Assembly (NCBI RefSeq): GCF_034343125.1
Contig: NZ_CP139957.1
Span: 1,325,001 to 1,389,000, forward strand
Direction: 5' to 3'
Source of the DNA: Caldicellulosiruptor danielii
Lineage (GTDB): Bacteria > Bacillota > Thermoanaerobacteria > Caldicellulosiruptorales > Caldicellulosiruptoraceae
DNA length: 64,000 nucleotides
Position 1 is the first letter of the stretch, and the number at the start of each line of letters is the position of its first letter. The translations under genes and the position numbers were made by a program. This document shows, piece after piece, positions 15,689 through 25,483 of this stretch. Under the pieces are notes generated by a model, which ran no database searches, had not been told where the DNA came from, and saw only the letters and a list, made by a program, of their open reading frames with translations.

Positions 15689-18340
15689 ATGTACATGTCT
15701 ACAGACGAGATAAGAGAAAAGTTTCTCCAGTTTTTTGAATCAAAAGGTCATTTGAGGCTGCCAAGTTTTTCACTTATTCCTAAAAATGATAAAAGTCTTC
15801 TTCTGATAAATGCTGGTATGGCACCACTAAAGCCATATTTTTTGGGAATTGAAGAACCTCCTCGCCGAAGGATTACTACATGCCAGAAATGCATAAGAAC
15901 GCCAGATATTGACAGAGTTGGAAAAACAGCGCGACATGCAACCTTTTTTGAGATGCTGGGCAATTTTTCGTTTGGTGATTATTTCAAAAAAGAAGCTATT
16001 ATCTGGGCATGGGAATTTGTTACAGAGGTTTTAAAACTTCCAAGAGAGAGGTTATGGGTTACTATATACGAAGAAGACGACGAGGCGTTTGAAATTTGGC
16101 ACAAGGAGGTAGGCTTAGAGCCAGAAAGAATCAAAAGGATGGGCAAAGAGGATAACTTCTGGGAAATAGGAACAGGACCATGCGGACCATGTTCTGAGAT
16201 ATACTTTGATAGAGGCGAGGAAAAGGGTTGTGGCAAGTCTACTTGTGGTATCGGATGTGATTGTGACAGATTTGTTGAGTTCTGGAATCTTGTTTTCACT
16301 CAGTTTGACAAGGATGAAAATGGTGTATACCACAGGTTGAAAAATCCAAATATTGACACAGGTATGGGGCTTGAGAGAATTGCAGCAATTATGCAAGGGG
16401 TTGACTCTCTTTTTGATATTGATATAGTGAAGGCTATTCGTGACAAAGTATGTGAAGTTACAAACTACCAGTACGGGAAAGATGCAGAAAAAGATGTGTC
16501 GGTTCGTGTTATCACAGACCATATTCGTGGTACAGTGTTCATGATAAGTGATGGTATTTTGCCTTCAAACGAAGGAAGAGGGTATGTTTTGAGAAGGCTT
16601 ATCAGAAGAGCTGCACGATATGGCAGGATGCTTGGTAAAAAAGAAACTTTCTTGCACCTTATTGTGGACACAGTTGTAAAATCTTACAAAAATCCATATC
16701 CAGAACTTGTTCAAAAAGCTGAGTATATAAAGAAAGTGCTCTATAACGAGGAGAGCAGGTTCAATCAGACAATTGATGTTGGGCTTGAGATGCTTGAAAG
16801 TGAGATTGAGAAGCTTAAAAAGAACAAAGAAACCATTTTAAATGGTGAAATTGCATTTAAGATGTACGACACTTATGGATTTCCTCTTGACCTCACAAAA
16901 GAGATAGCTGCAGAAAAGGGGATTATTGTTGACCAAGAGAGATTTGATAAGCTTATGCAGCAGCAAAAGGAAAGGGCAAGAGCTGCCCAAAAAGAACTTG
17001 AAAATGCTGGATGGAAGGATATAAACATTGTCATTGATGAGGACATTGAAACAATTTTTGTTGGTTATGATACCTTAAAACAAGAAGCGAAAATACTTAA
17101 GATTTTTCTGGACAATGAAGAGACTGCATATGCAAAAGAGGAAGATGTTTGTTTTGTTATCTTAGACAAAACTCCTTTTTATGCAGAAAGTGGTGGACAA
17201 GTTGCAGATAAGGGCATTTTAGAAGGTGAAGGAGTTTTAGCAGAAGTATTAGATGTCAAGAAAGGACCAAAAGGAATAATTCTTCATAAGGTAAAAGTTT
17301 TAAAAGGTGAGATCTCTGTTTTGTCAAATGTAGTTGCTAAAGTAGATGAAGAGTTGAGACTTGCAACAATGAAGAATCATACAGCAACTCATCTTTTACA
17401 CAGTGCACTAAGGAAAATATTGGGACAACATGCACAACAAAGCGGTTCACAGGTTAGCCCTGACAGACTCAGATTTGATTTTGCTCATTTTGAACCGCTG
17501 TCCGAGGACCAGATAATTGAAATTGAAAAAATGGTAAATAGCATTATTCAACAAGCTATTCCCGTTGAAAAGATTGTAACAGATTTTGACAAAGCTTTGA
17601 AGATGGGTGCAACTGCTCTGTTTGACGAGAAGTACTCAAATGTAGTAAGGGTTATAAAAATAAGGGATTTTAGTATGGAGCTGTGTGGTGGGACACACGT
17701 GGATAACACGGGCCAGATAGGAATGTTTAAGATAATATCCGAGTCAAGTGTAGCTGCAGGTGTCAGAAGAATTGAAGCAATTACAGGAAACAAGGTTTAC
17801 GAGTTTATTCTAAATTCCCAGCAGACGTTAAAACAGTTAAGAGGCAAAGTTAAAGCCAGCACTGATTCTGAGATAATATCCAAGATTGAACAGCTTGAAA
17901 ATACGATAAAAGCTCTTGAAAACGAAGTAGAGAAGTATAAACTTTTGGTTGTCGAAAATGAACTTTCATCGCTTTTTGGTAAAGCAGTTGATTATGGCGA
18001 GTTCAAGCTGATTGTGAGCAGAAAAGAGACAGATGATATGGACTATGTAAAACTTCTTACTGACAAGATTAAAGAAAGAGATTCAAAAGCAATTGTGCTA
18101 AATCTCATACAGCAGGGTAGCAAGGTTACTATACTCATGTCATGTTCAAAAGAGGCAGTTAAAAAGGGAGTTGATTGTGGAAAAGTGGTAAAAGAAGTAT
18201 GCTCAATACTTGGTGGAAAAGGCGGTGGAAGACCAGACTTTGCCCAAGGCGGTGGATGTGATATATTGAAGATAGATATGGCATTGCAGGCAGCTGAAAA
18301 TATTTTGAAAGATGTATTAAAGGGGAGTGCTCAAAAATGA
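15689..18340 (+). CDS. alaS: Alanyl-tRNA synthetase
   Basis: Charges tRNA-Ala and edits mischarged Ser/Gly. The 883-residue protein has the class II catalytic core at the N-terminus (motif 2 near RITTCQKCIRTPDIDRVGKT, motif 3 near GRGYVLRRLIRRAARYGR). The editing domain zinc motifs are HTATHLLH (about 563-570) and CGGTH (about 665). A coiled coil and a C-Ala domain ending GGRPDFAQGGG complete it. ATG 15689 follows AAGGAAAGG; ATG 15695 is possible. The stop overlaps the HIT gene by 4 nt. Confidence 0.97.
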   Translation: MYMSTDEIREKFLQFFESKGHLRLPSFSLIPKNDKSLLLINAGMAPLKPYFLGIEEPPRRRITTCQKCIRTPDIDRVGKTARHATFFEMLGNFSFGDYFKKEAIIWAWEFVTEVLKLPRERLWVTIYEEDDEAFEIWHKEVGLEPERIKRMGKEDNFWEIGTGPCGPCSEIYFDRGEEKGCGKSTCGIGCDCDRFVEFWNLVFTQFDKDENGVYHRLKNPNIDTGMGLERIAAIMQGVDSLFDIDIVKAIRDKVCEVTNYQYGKDAEKDVSVRVITDHIRGTVFMISDGILPSNEGRGYVLRRLIRRAARYGRMLGKKETFLHLIVDTVVKSYKNPYPELVQKAEYIKKVLYNEESRFNQTIDVGLEMLESEIEKLKKNKETILNGEIAFKMYDTYGFPLDLTKEIAAEKGIIVDQERFDKLMQQQKERARAAQKELENAGWKDINIVIDEDIETIFVGYDTLKQEAKILKIFLDNEETAYAKEEDVCFVILDKTPFYAESGGQVADKGILEGEGVLAEVLDVKKGPKGIILHKVKVLKGEISVLSNVVAKVDEELRLATMKNHTATHLLHSALRKILGQHAQQSGSQVSPDRLRFDFAHFEPLSEDQIIEIEKMVNSIIQQAIPVEKIVTDFDKALKMGATALFDEKYSNVVRVIKIRDFSMELCGGTHVDNTGQIGMFKIISESSVAAGVRRIEAITGNKVYEFILNSQQTLKQLRGKVKASTDSEIISKIEQLENTIKALENEVEKYKLLVVENELSSLFGKAVDYGEFKLIVSRKETDDMDYVKLLTDKIKERDSKAIVLNLIQQGSKVTILMSCSKEAVKKGVDCGKVVKEVCSILGGKGGGRPDFAQGGGCDILKIDMALQAAENILKDVLKGSAQK

Positions 18341-18681
18341 GTGATTGTATCTTCTGCAAAATCTTAAATAAAGAGGTCCAATCTGAGATTGTGTATGAAG
18401 ACGAGCTTGTTTGTGCTTTTAAAGACATAAATCCTACCGCACCCGTTCACATTCTTATAGTCCCTAAGACACATATAGAAAATTTAAATGCTTTAAAGCA
18501 GCACCACAAAGAACTCATAGGTCATGTATTTGTTGTAGCAAAAGAAATGGCTCAAAAGTTTGGAATTGACGAAAAAGGGTATAGAATTGTTGTGAATTGT
18601 GGGGCTGATGGAGGGCAGACTGTTAATCATTTGCATTTTCACTTACTCGGTGGCAGAAAATTTTCATGGCCAGCTGGTTAG
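18337..18681 (+). CDS. HIT family protein (HinT-like purine nucleoside phosphoramidase)
   Basis: A 114-residue histidine-triad protein. The N-terminal CIFCKILNKEVQSEIVYEDE and the triad HLHFHLLGG (His98, His100, His102) are typical of HinT, which hydrolyses AMP-lysine and other nucleoside phosphoramidates, including adenylates released by tRNA synthetases. Overlap with alaS (ATGA) makes co-translation likely and fits such a clean-up role, though that is inference. Confidence 0.93.
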   Translation: MSDCIFCKILNKEVQSEIVYEDELVCAFKDINPTAPVHILIVPKTHIENLNALKQHHKELIGHVFVVAKEMAQKFGIDEKGYRIVVNCGADGGQTVNHLHFHLLGGRKFSWPAG

Positions 18682-18727
18682 AGTAAACAATTTGTCTTGG
18701 CAATAATAAAGGAGTATGGTTTTACAA

Positions 18728-19513
18728 ATGGAAGTTGGAATTTTTGTAAATTTTCAGAAAGAACACAGCAACGAAATCTTAGAAAATATTGTATCAATTT
18801 TTAACCACAACAGAGTTAATTGGTTATTGGTAAATGAAGAGAACAAAAAAGTTAAAAAGTTTGACCTTCTTATCACAATAGGAGGAGATGGCACACTTTT
18901 GAATGTGGTTGAAAAGGCTTCTATAGAGGCCACACCAGTCCTTGCCATAAATTGCGGAAGGCTGGGGTATCTTACCGAAGAGATAAAAGAGGATATTGAA
19001 AAAGTAATTTTTAAGCTGTTAAAAAAAGAGTTTTTCATTGAAGAGAGGCACATTGTTGAAGCTGGGGTAAAGCAGAAGGTTTTCTTTGCACTGAATGATG
19101 TTTGTGTTGTCAGAAATACTTTTAACATAGTTGACCTGTGTCTTTACATTGATGGTGTGTTTGCTCAGGAGTATAGAAGCGACGGTATTATAGTTGCAAC
19201 AGCTACTGGTTCGACTGCATATTCACTTTCGGCAGGTGGACCTATAGTGGAGCCCCAGCTGGGGGTGATTTTAGTCACCCCTATCTGTCCTCATTCTTTA
19301 AGTTCAAGAAGTCTTGTTCTTGGCAGCACAAGAACAATAAAAGTGAAAAATTCATCTTCTGAAAATGTTCAGGTAGTAGTAGATGGTAGATTTGTAGATA
19401 GGCTTGCGCCAGAAGAATTTGTTGAATGTAAGATTTCTCAACACAAGTTAAAACTTATAAGACTTAAGCAAAGGAACTTTTATGAAATTTTAAGAGAAAA
19501 AATAAAAGAGTAA
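18728..19513 (+). CDS. nadK: NAD kinase
   Basis: Phosphorylates NAD to NADP with ATP or polyphosphate. GGDGT in LLITIGGDGTLLNV (about 47-60), NCGRLGYLTE and the signature ATATGSTAYSLSAGGPIV are all present. From ATG 18728 the protein has the expected MEVGIFVNFQKE start; ATG 18716 is only 1 nt from the GGAG site, so the later codon is preferred despite a longer spacing. It precedes argR by 28 nt, in the usual nadK-argR-recN order. Confidence 0.95.
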   Translation: MEVGIFVNFQKEHSNEILENIVSIFNHNRVNWLLVNEENKKVKKFDLLITIGGDGTLLNVVEKASIEATPVLAINCGRLGYLTEEIKEDIEKVIFKLLKKEFFIEERHIVEAGVKQKVFFALNDVCVVRNTFNIVDLCLYIDGVFAQEYRSDGIIVATATGSTAYSLSAGGPIVEPQLGVILVTPICPHSLSSRSLVLGSTRTIKVKNSSSENVQVVVDGRFVDRLAPEEFVECKISQHKLKLIRLKQRNFYEILREKIKE

Positions 19514-19541
19514 TAGCAAAGGATAGAGGTGAAATTTTGCT

Positions 19542-20000
19542 ATGAAATCCGAAAGACAACAAAAGATTTTAGAAATAATTCAAAACGAAGATATAGAAAC
19601 ACAAGAAGAGCTTGTAGAGAGGCTAAAAGAGCTTGGGTATGATGTAACACAGGCTACAGTTTCAAGGGACATAAAAGAGCTAAGACTTACCAAGGTTTTA
19701 ACTGAAACAGGGAAGTACAAATATGCAGTTTTATCAGGGCCAGAAGCAAATATTACTGAAAAGCTTATCAAGGTCTTCTCTGAGTCGATAGTCAAATACG
19801 ACACTGCTGACAATTTGGTTATTATAAAGACAATTACAGGTGCTGCACAGGGTGCTGCTGCTGCCATTGATTCACTGAGCTGGCCCGAGGTTGTGGGAAC
19901 AATTGCAGGTGATGATACCATATTCATAGCAACTAAAGGCAGTGCAGCAGCTGATAAGATAGTTGAAAGAATAAAAGCTATTATAAGCCAAGGTGAGTAA
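19542..20000 (+). CDS. argR: Arginine repressor ArgR/AhrC
   Basis: Hexameric regulator of arginine metabolism. The winged-helix DNA-binding domain (about 1-70) holds ELGYDVTQATVSRDIKELRL, and the C-terminal arginine-binding and oligomerisation domain holds GAAQGAAAAIDSL and GTIAGDDTIFI. Length 152 is standard and GAGGTGA precedes ATG 19542. It directly precedes recN, the normal arrangement in Firmicutes. No arg genes are in this window. Confidence 0.95.
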   Translation: MKSERQQKILEIIQNEDIETQEELVERLKELGYDVTQATVSRDIKELRLTKVLTETGKYKYAVLSGPEANITEKLIKVFSESIVKYDTADNLVIIKTITGAAQGAAAAIDSLSWPEVVGTIAGDDTIFIATKGSAAADKIVERIKAIISQGE

Positions 20001-20005
20001 ATATC

Positions 20006-21660
20006 ATGTTAAAAAGGTTATTAATTGAAAACATTGCTATAATTGATAGACTTGATATTGAATTTGACAAAGGTCTGTCTATACTGACGGGTGAAACAGG
20101 GGCCGGCAAGTCTATTATCATTGATTCATTATCCTTGCTTTTGGGCACAAAATTTAAAAAAGAAATTATAAGAACAGGATGTTCAAAGGCCTGCGTGTCT
20201 GCAGTCTTTGAAATTGAAAAAAAGAGTACTCTTGATGCGCTGGCTCAGATGGGAATTTCTGTTGAAGACAATTTTCTGATTGTTGCCCGGGAAGTGTACA
20301 GTAGTGGCAAAAACATCTGTAGGGTCAACAATCAGTTTGTCTTACTATCAACTTTAAGAGAAATAACCAAGCACATCTTTGAAATTCATGGGCAAAACGA
20401 GACTCATCTTCTAAATGATAAAAGAATTCAACTTTTGTACATAGATAGGTTCTGTGGAAAGGAACTTGAAGAGTTAAAAGGTGAATATAAAGATTTGTAC
20501 CGTGATTATCAGGAGAAAAAAAGTTTTATGAACAGATAATAACAAAAGAAGAAGAGCGGGAAAGACAACTTGATTTACTGATCTATCAAATAAATGAGAT
20601 TGAAAGTATAAAACCCCAAATAGGTGAGGATAAAGATCTTGAAAAAAGAAAAGAGATTATCCAAAACAGTTGGAAACTTAAGCACAATAGCGAAAAGATG
20701 CTTGATACAATTAACAACACAATCATAGACTCTCTTGAGATGTGTATCAGACTTGCAAACGAAAATTCAAGGTTTGACAAGGAATTTGAGGCAATATCTG
20801 AAAGACTGAACAACGTGTATTATGAAATAGAAGACATCTCATTTTCTATATCCAAAAAAAGTCAGAGCTATGAAGTGAATAAAGATGAGATAGAACAAAT
20901 AGTGGACAGACTTGATAAAATAAACAGATTAAAGAAAAAATATGGCAATACAATTGAAAAGATACTGGAGTACAGAAAAAAATTGTTAGAAGAGAGGGAA
21001 AAAATTAAGAATAGTAGCGAACAAGCTCTTGAACTAAAAGAGTATTTGAGCAAAACTAAAGAAAGACTTGAGGAAATTTCTAAAAAAATGTCGCATATCA
21101 GACGGAGAAAATCTGAGGAGTTTGAAAAAAAGGTATTAGAGATACTTTCCCAGCTTGAAATGAAAAATGTAAGTTTTTATGTTAATTTTCTGGAAAAGGA
21201 TCTTTACGAAGAGGGAATTGACGAAGTAGAATTTTTGATATCAACAAATGTTGGTCAGCAGCCGAAGCCACTTTCTGCAATTGCTTCAGGTGGGGAACTT
21301 TCGAGGATAATGCTTGCAATAAAATCTATTGTGGCAGAGAAAGACGATGTGGAGCTGATTATCTTTGATGAGATAGACAGCGGACTGAGTGGAGTTGTTG
21401 CCAACAGTCTTGCAAAACTTTTAAAAGAACTTTCCAAAAAACACCAAATTATATGTATTACACATTTGCCGCAGGTTGCTGCTGCCGCAGATACTCATTA
21501 TTATGTATATAAAGAGGTTAAAGAAAACTCAACCATTTCCAATGTCAAAAGACTTGAGGGAAATGAATCGCTTATGGAGATTGCCAGAATGTTCTCAGGA
21601 GAAAATGTTACAGAAAGTTCTCTTCTCCATGCAAAACAGCTTAAGTCTCAGTTTGTTTGA
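20006..21660 (+). pseudogene. recN: DNA repair protein RecN, frameshifted
   Basis: SMC-like ATPase for double-strand break repair. The N-terminal piece (20006-20539) has Walker A LTGETGAGKSIIIDS and ends prematurely after YQEKKSFMNR. The coding sense continues in another frame: FYEQIITKEEERE and QLDLLIYQINEIES after the break, a long coiled coil, the signature SGGELSRIMLAIKS, Walker B LIIFDEIDSGLSG and ICITHLPQVAA. Adding one A to the seven-A run at 20516-20522 joins both parts into about 551 residues, the normal RecN length. It is either a sequence error or a recent null or slippage allele; both halves are otherwise undamaged. Confidence 0.88.
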
Positions 21661-21736
21661 AGTGTTCAAGAATATTTTAAGAAAGTAGTGGAGAGGATAA
21701 CTTATTAGAAATTTTAAATTGACAGGTGTTAATCAG

Positions 21737-22978
21737 GTGAAAAAACTGGCAGGTGCACTTTTTCTTTTTTATATTCTAATTACCACCTTTTTTGTCATCT
21801 ATCTTTATATAACTCCTGATTGTCTTACTTGTTACACCTCAGACAAAGCTATTACCATCAAAACTCCTGTTTTTGTTAATGTTAGTTTAACTCCTTCGAA
21901 TGTTCAAAACAACACGCAAATAAAATTTCTTTACAGAACAAACAAGATTTATATTCCAAAGAAAGTTTCTTCAATTTTATGCGAGCTAAAAATTGGTTCA
22001 ATACTACTCAAGAAGGTTAAAATTTCAATTTTTGAATCAAACAAGGTGTGGGTTTCTGGAAAATTTGTAGGAATCAAGCTTATGACAGACGGAATACTTG
22101 TTATAGGGTATTCTTACGTAAATAATGGTTGTAATTCAGCTCCACGAGTTCCTGCAAAAGAAGCAGGTATTCAAATAGGTGATAAGATTGTATTCGTAGA
22201 TGGACAAAAGGTAAAAGACTGCAGTCAGCTTTTTGAAATTATAAACTCATCAGGTGGCAAGTCCTTAGTTTTTGTAATTAAAAGAGGGCAAACCTATAAA
22301 CAATTCAAAATAAAACCACTTCTGAGTAGTGAAGGTGTGTACAAAATAGGGCTGTGGGTCCGTGATGGCACAAGTGGCATTGGAACAGTCACATTTGTAG
22401 ATGCCAATAGAAAGGTATTTGGTGCTCTTGGCCATGGGATATCAGACATAGATACAGGTATTCTCCTGGATGTGAAAGAGGGACAAATTTATTCAGCCGA
22501 AATAGTTGATATAAGAAAAAACGATAAAAGTGAGATTGGCGAAGTTGTAGGAAAAATCAATGAAAACTGCGCAATTGGAGATGTGTTTATTAATACTCCA
22601 TTCGGGATTTATGGTAAAATAATTCAAAGCAGTTTTTGGAATAGCCTTCAAAGCGTAGAGATTACTCGACTTCAGGATATTCACGCAGGTAGTGCATATA
22701 TTTTAAGCGAGGTTTCAGGAAATGTTGAAAAGTTTGAAATAAAAATAGAAAGAATTCTGCCTCTTTACAGAAATTCGACAAAAGCATTTGTTATAAGGAT
22801 TACTGATAAAAGACTTCTTCAACTCACATCTGGAATTGTTCAAGGAATGAGTGGTTCTCCAATTATCCAGGATAACAAACTTGTAGGAGCTGTTACTCAT
22901 GTATTTTTGAAGGAACCAGAAAAAGGATATGGTGTTTTTATTGATAATATGCTAAACATTACAAAACATATTAAATAA
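21737..22978 (+). CDS. spoIVB: SpoIVB peptidase (S55 family)
   Basis: Serine peptidase secreted into the intermembrane space of the forespore, where it triggers pro-sigmaK processing. It has an N-terminal membrane anchor (LAGALFLFYILITTFFVIYLY), a PDZ domain (about 110-200, with AGIQIGDKIVFVDGQKV) and the S55 catalytic domain with ALGHGISD (His233) and GMSGSPII (about 371-378). GTG 21737 is chosen for the AGGTG 8 nt upstream; TTG 21719 would add six residues. The recN-spoIVB-spo0A order is conserved in spore formers. Confidence 0.94.
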   Translation: MKKLAGALFLFYILITTFFVIYLYITPDCLTCYTSDKAITIKTPVFVNVSLTPSNVQNNTQIKFLYRTNKIYIPKKVSSILCELKIGSILLKKVKISIFESNKVWVSGKFVGIKLMTDGILVIGYSYVNNGCNSAPRVPAKEAGIQIGDKIVFVDGQKVKDCSQLFEIINSSGGKSLVFVIKRGQTYKQFKIKPLLSSEGVYKIGLWVRDGTSGIGTVTFVDANRKVFGALGHGISDIDTGILLDVKEGQIYSAEIVDIRKNDKSEIGEVVGKINENCAIGDVFINTPFGIYGKIIQSSFWNSLQSVEITRLQDIHAGSAYILSEVSGNVEKFEIKIERILPLYRNSTKAFVIRITDKRLLQLTSGIVQGMSGSPIIQDNKLVGAVTHVFLKEPEKGYGVFIDNMLNITKHIK

Positions 22979-22996
22979 ATTTATTAAAAAATACTA

Positions 22997-23023
22997 AAAG
23001 GAAGTTTCGGTTAGCTGTTGAAT
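22997..23023 (+). promoter_or_regulatory. Candidate sigmaH promoter of spo0A
   Basis: AAAGGAAGT (22997-23005) fits the sigmaH -35 (RNAGGAWWW) with one mismatch. After 11 nt, GTTGAAT (23017-23023) fits the -10 (RNNGAAT) exactly. It lies 36 nt before the spo0A start. In Bacillus, spo0A is driven by a sigmaH promoter, so the match is functionally plausible. Confidence 0.6.
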
Positions 23024-23059
23024 TTTTAAGTATATAACACATGAAAAAGAGGGAGATAT

Positions 23060-23863
23060 ATGGAAAAATTAAAGGTAGTGATTGCTGATGATAACAGGCA
23101 ATTTAACATGCTTTTAACAGAAGTTTTCAATTCCCAACCAGATTTTTTGGTGGTTGGCAATTCGTATGACGGTATTGAAACTTTGAAAGTTGTTGAAGAA
23201 AAGAAACCAGACCTTTTGATGCTGGATATCATAATGCCATACCTTGATGGAATTGGTGTAATAGAAAATCTCTCAAGTGTAGAAAAACGTCCAAACATAA
23301 TTATCATTTCTGCAGTTGGTCAGGAAAATATATCTCAAAAAGCAGTTAATATGGGAGCATTATACTACTTTGTCAAACCTTTTGATCTAAATATTATGAT
23401 AGAAAGGGTGAGACAGCTTTTATTCACTTCATCTTCAAAGTCAGAAACTGTAGATGTAAATTACTCAAAATCTGTTGAGAAAAAAACTTTGAGTGAAGTG
23501 GATTTAGAAGCTGAGGTTACAGAAATTCTTAAAGAGGTTGGAATCCCTGCGCATGTAAGAGGGTATCAGTTTTTAAGAGATGCAATTGTTGCAACGACTA
23601 TAGATGCAGACCTCTTAAATGGTATCACAAAGGTTTTGTATCCTATGATTGCAGAGAAGTACAACACAACACCAACCAGAGTGGAAAGAGCAATAAGACA
23701 TGCAATAGAGATTTCATCAACAAGGGGCAAGGCAGACACACTTTATAAATATTTCGGGTATTCCACGTCACAGGATAAAGGAAAGCCTACTAACGCTGAA
23801 TTTATAGCCATGATAAGCGACAAGTTAAGACTCAAGATAAAGAAGTCTTCCCAAGCAAAATAA
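23060..23863 (+). CDS. spo0A: Stage 0 sporulation response regulator Spo0A
   Basis: Master regulator of sporulation and stationary phase. The receiver domain (about 1-120) has the acidic pair in IADDNRQ, the phosphorylated Asp56 in LLMLDIIMPYLDG and the switch Lys in FVKPFDL. The Spo0A_C domain (about 160-267) contains IPAHVRGYQFLRDAI and TPTRVERAIRHAIE, the helix that reads 0A boxes. GAGGGAGA precedes ATG 23060. It is preceded by spoIVB and a likely sigmaH promoter. No phosphorelay partner is in the window. Confidence 0.97.
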   Translation: MEKLKVVIADDNRQFNMLLTEVFNSQPDFLVVGNSYDGIETLKVVEEKKPDLLMLDIIMPYLDGIGVIENLSSVEKRPNIIIISAVGQENISQKAVNMGALYYFVKPFDLNIMIERVRQLLFTSSSKSETVDVNYSKSVEKKTLSEVDLEAEVTEILKEVGIPAHVRGYQFLRDAIVATTIDADLLNGITKVLYPMIAEKYNTTPTRVERAIRHAIEISSTRGKADTLYKYFGYSTSQDKGKPTNAEFIAMISDKLRLKIKKSSQAK

Positions 23864-23938
23864 ACGTGGATTTAAAACAGAATTAATTTACATACACTTT
23901 TAATATGGAGCAACAATTTGATATGAAAGCTTAATTTT

Positions 23939-25483
23939 ATGAAAAAAGGATTAATATATTCAGCAATCATTCTGACAGTGGGATCACTTTTTGCAAAGTT
24001 TGTTGGTGTATTCTTAAAACTTCCCCTTATAAATATTGTTGGCGATTATGGGATAGGGTTGTATCAGCTACCTTATCCCATTTATACTACTGTTTTGACT
24101 TTCACAATGACTGGTTTTTCACTCGCAGTTTCAAAACAGATTTCCTCCTCTCATGCAGAAAAAGATTACAGGGCTTGTAAAATCACATTTTACACAAGTT
24201 TGGTTGTTATAACAGCTATTTCTTTTATATTTTCGCTTGCATACGTGCTTTTATCTAAAAAGATTATAGAAATCTTCAAGTGGCCACAAGAGGCTTATAT
24301 TCCCTACTTGTCTTTAGCTCCTGCGCTTTTTCTTGTCTCTGTGCAAGCGTCGTATAGAGGTTATTTTAACGGTGTCAAAAAGATGGCTATTGTATCAATT
24401 TCGCAAATAATAGAATCGATAGGACGGGTTTGTTTTGGACTTTTGTTATGCACTTTACTCTTAAAAAAAGGGGTTCATTTTTCGATTGCAGGGGCACTTG
24501 CAGGAAGTAGCTTAGGAGCTTTATTTTCTTTAATCTATCTTGTTTTTGCTTTGCAAAAAGATGAGATTATAAATAATACCAAAAATAATAGCAAAAATAA
24601 AGAAGTATACTGTGATATAATCTTAGAATCTAAGAATATTCTTTTGCTTACTATTTATTTTTCAATGTCGTCACTTTTGATGTCAGTAGTATCAATTGTT
24701 GACTCTTTGCTTTTTCCATATTTCATGCATATGAGAGGGTATCATGATAGAATAATCTCACAGCTGTTTGGAATATTTTCAGGCAAGGCAATGACTCTTA
24801 TACATGTTCCACTTACATTCAGTGTGTCAATGGCTGTGAGTATAGTTTCATATGTTGTGGCTGCAAAACAGCAAAAAGAAAAAAGAGAGCTCATTTGTAC
24901 TGCTTTTGAGTACATTATTCTTGTCACATTACCTTGTTGTGCAGCTTTTTATTTTTTCTCTGATACCATATTCAAAATTGTATTTTTCAATGCTACTACA
25001 GGAGATAGTGTGCTAAAAATCTCTGCTTTTCTTTCCATCTTAATTTCTCTTGTTCAATTTACAACGTCGGTACTGCAAGCAACTGGACATTTTACAGCAC
25101 CTGTAAAAAGTATCTTAACAGGTGTGATTATAAAGATTACATGCATGTTTGTGTTTATCGTGATATACAATTTAAACATATCAGGGCTTATCTTAGCTAA
25201 TATCGTGTGCTACTTTGTGGTGTTTGTGATAAACTTAGATAATTTAAAATCATTTGGTTTTGCACATTTTAATACATGGAATATGTTTTATATTGCCCTT
25301 TCAAGTGTTATAATGGTTATTGTAGGCAAAATAGCACTTCACATTTTCAAAACCTCTGTCTTTATCGAAGGTGTAGTTATGATAACTTGCTGTGCATGTG
25401 TATATTTTATGTGTGTCTTTATGTTCGGTATATTGAAAGTTTCAACAATAAAAGAATTTATCTTTGAGGTGAAAAGAAAATGA
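23939..25483 (+). CDS. spoVB: Stage V sporulation protein B-like polysaccharide flippase (MOP superfamily)
   Basis: A 514-residue protein with about 14 predicted membrane helices, of the MurJ/SpoVB/PST type that flips lipid-linked sugars. The N-terminal helices carry the family pattern GSLFAKFVGVFLKLPLI and GDYGIGLYQLPYPIY. In Bacillus, SpoVB is needed for spore cortex peptidoglycan. The ribosome site before ATG 23939 is poor. The stop overlaps proC by 4 nt, so the two are coupled. A vegetative lipid II flippase role cannot be excluded. Confidence 0.85.
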   Translation: MKKGLIYSAIILTVGSLFAKFVGVFLKLPLINIVGDYGIGLYQLPYPIYTTVLTFTMTGFSLAVSKQISSSHAEKDYRACKITFYTSLVVITAISFIFSLAYVLLSKKIIEIFKWPQEAYIPYLSLAPALFLVSVQASYRGYFNGVKKMAIVSISQIIESIGRVCFGLLLCTLLLKKGVHFSIAGALAGSSLGALFSLIYLVFALQKDEIINNTKNNSKNKEVYCDIILESKNILLLTIYFSMSSLLMSVVSIVDSLLFPYFMHMRGYHDRIISQLFGIFSGKAMTLIHVPLTFSVSMAVSIVSYVVAAKQQKEKRELICTAFEYIILVTLPCCAAFYFFSDTIFKIVFFNATTGDSVLKISAFLSILISLVQFTTSVLQATGHFTAPVKSILTGVIIKITCMFVFIVIYNLNISGLILANIVCYFVVFVINLDNLKSFGFAHFNTWNMFYIALSSVIMVIVGKIALHIFKTSVFIEGVVMITCCACVYFMCVFMFGILKVSTIKEFIFEVKRK

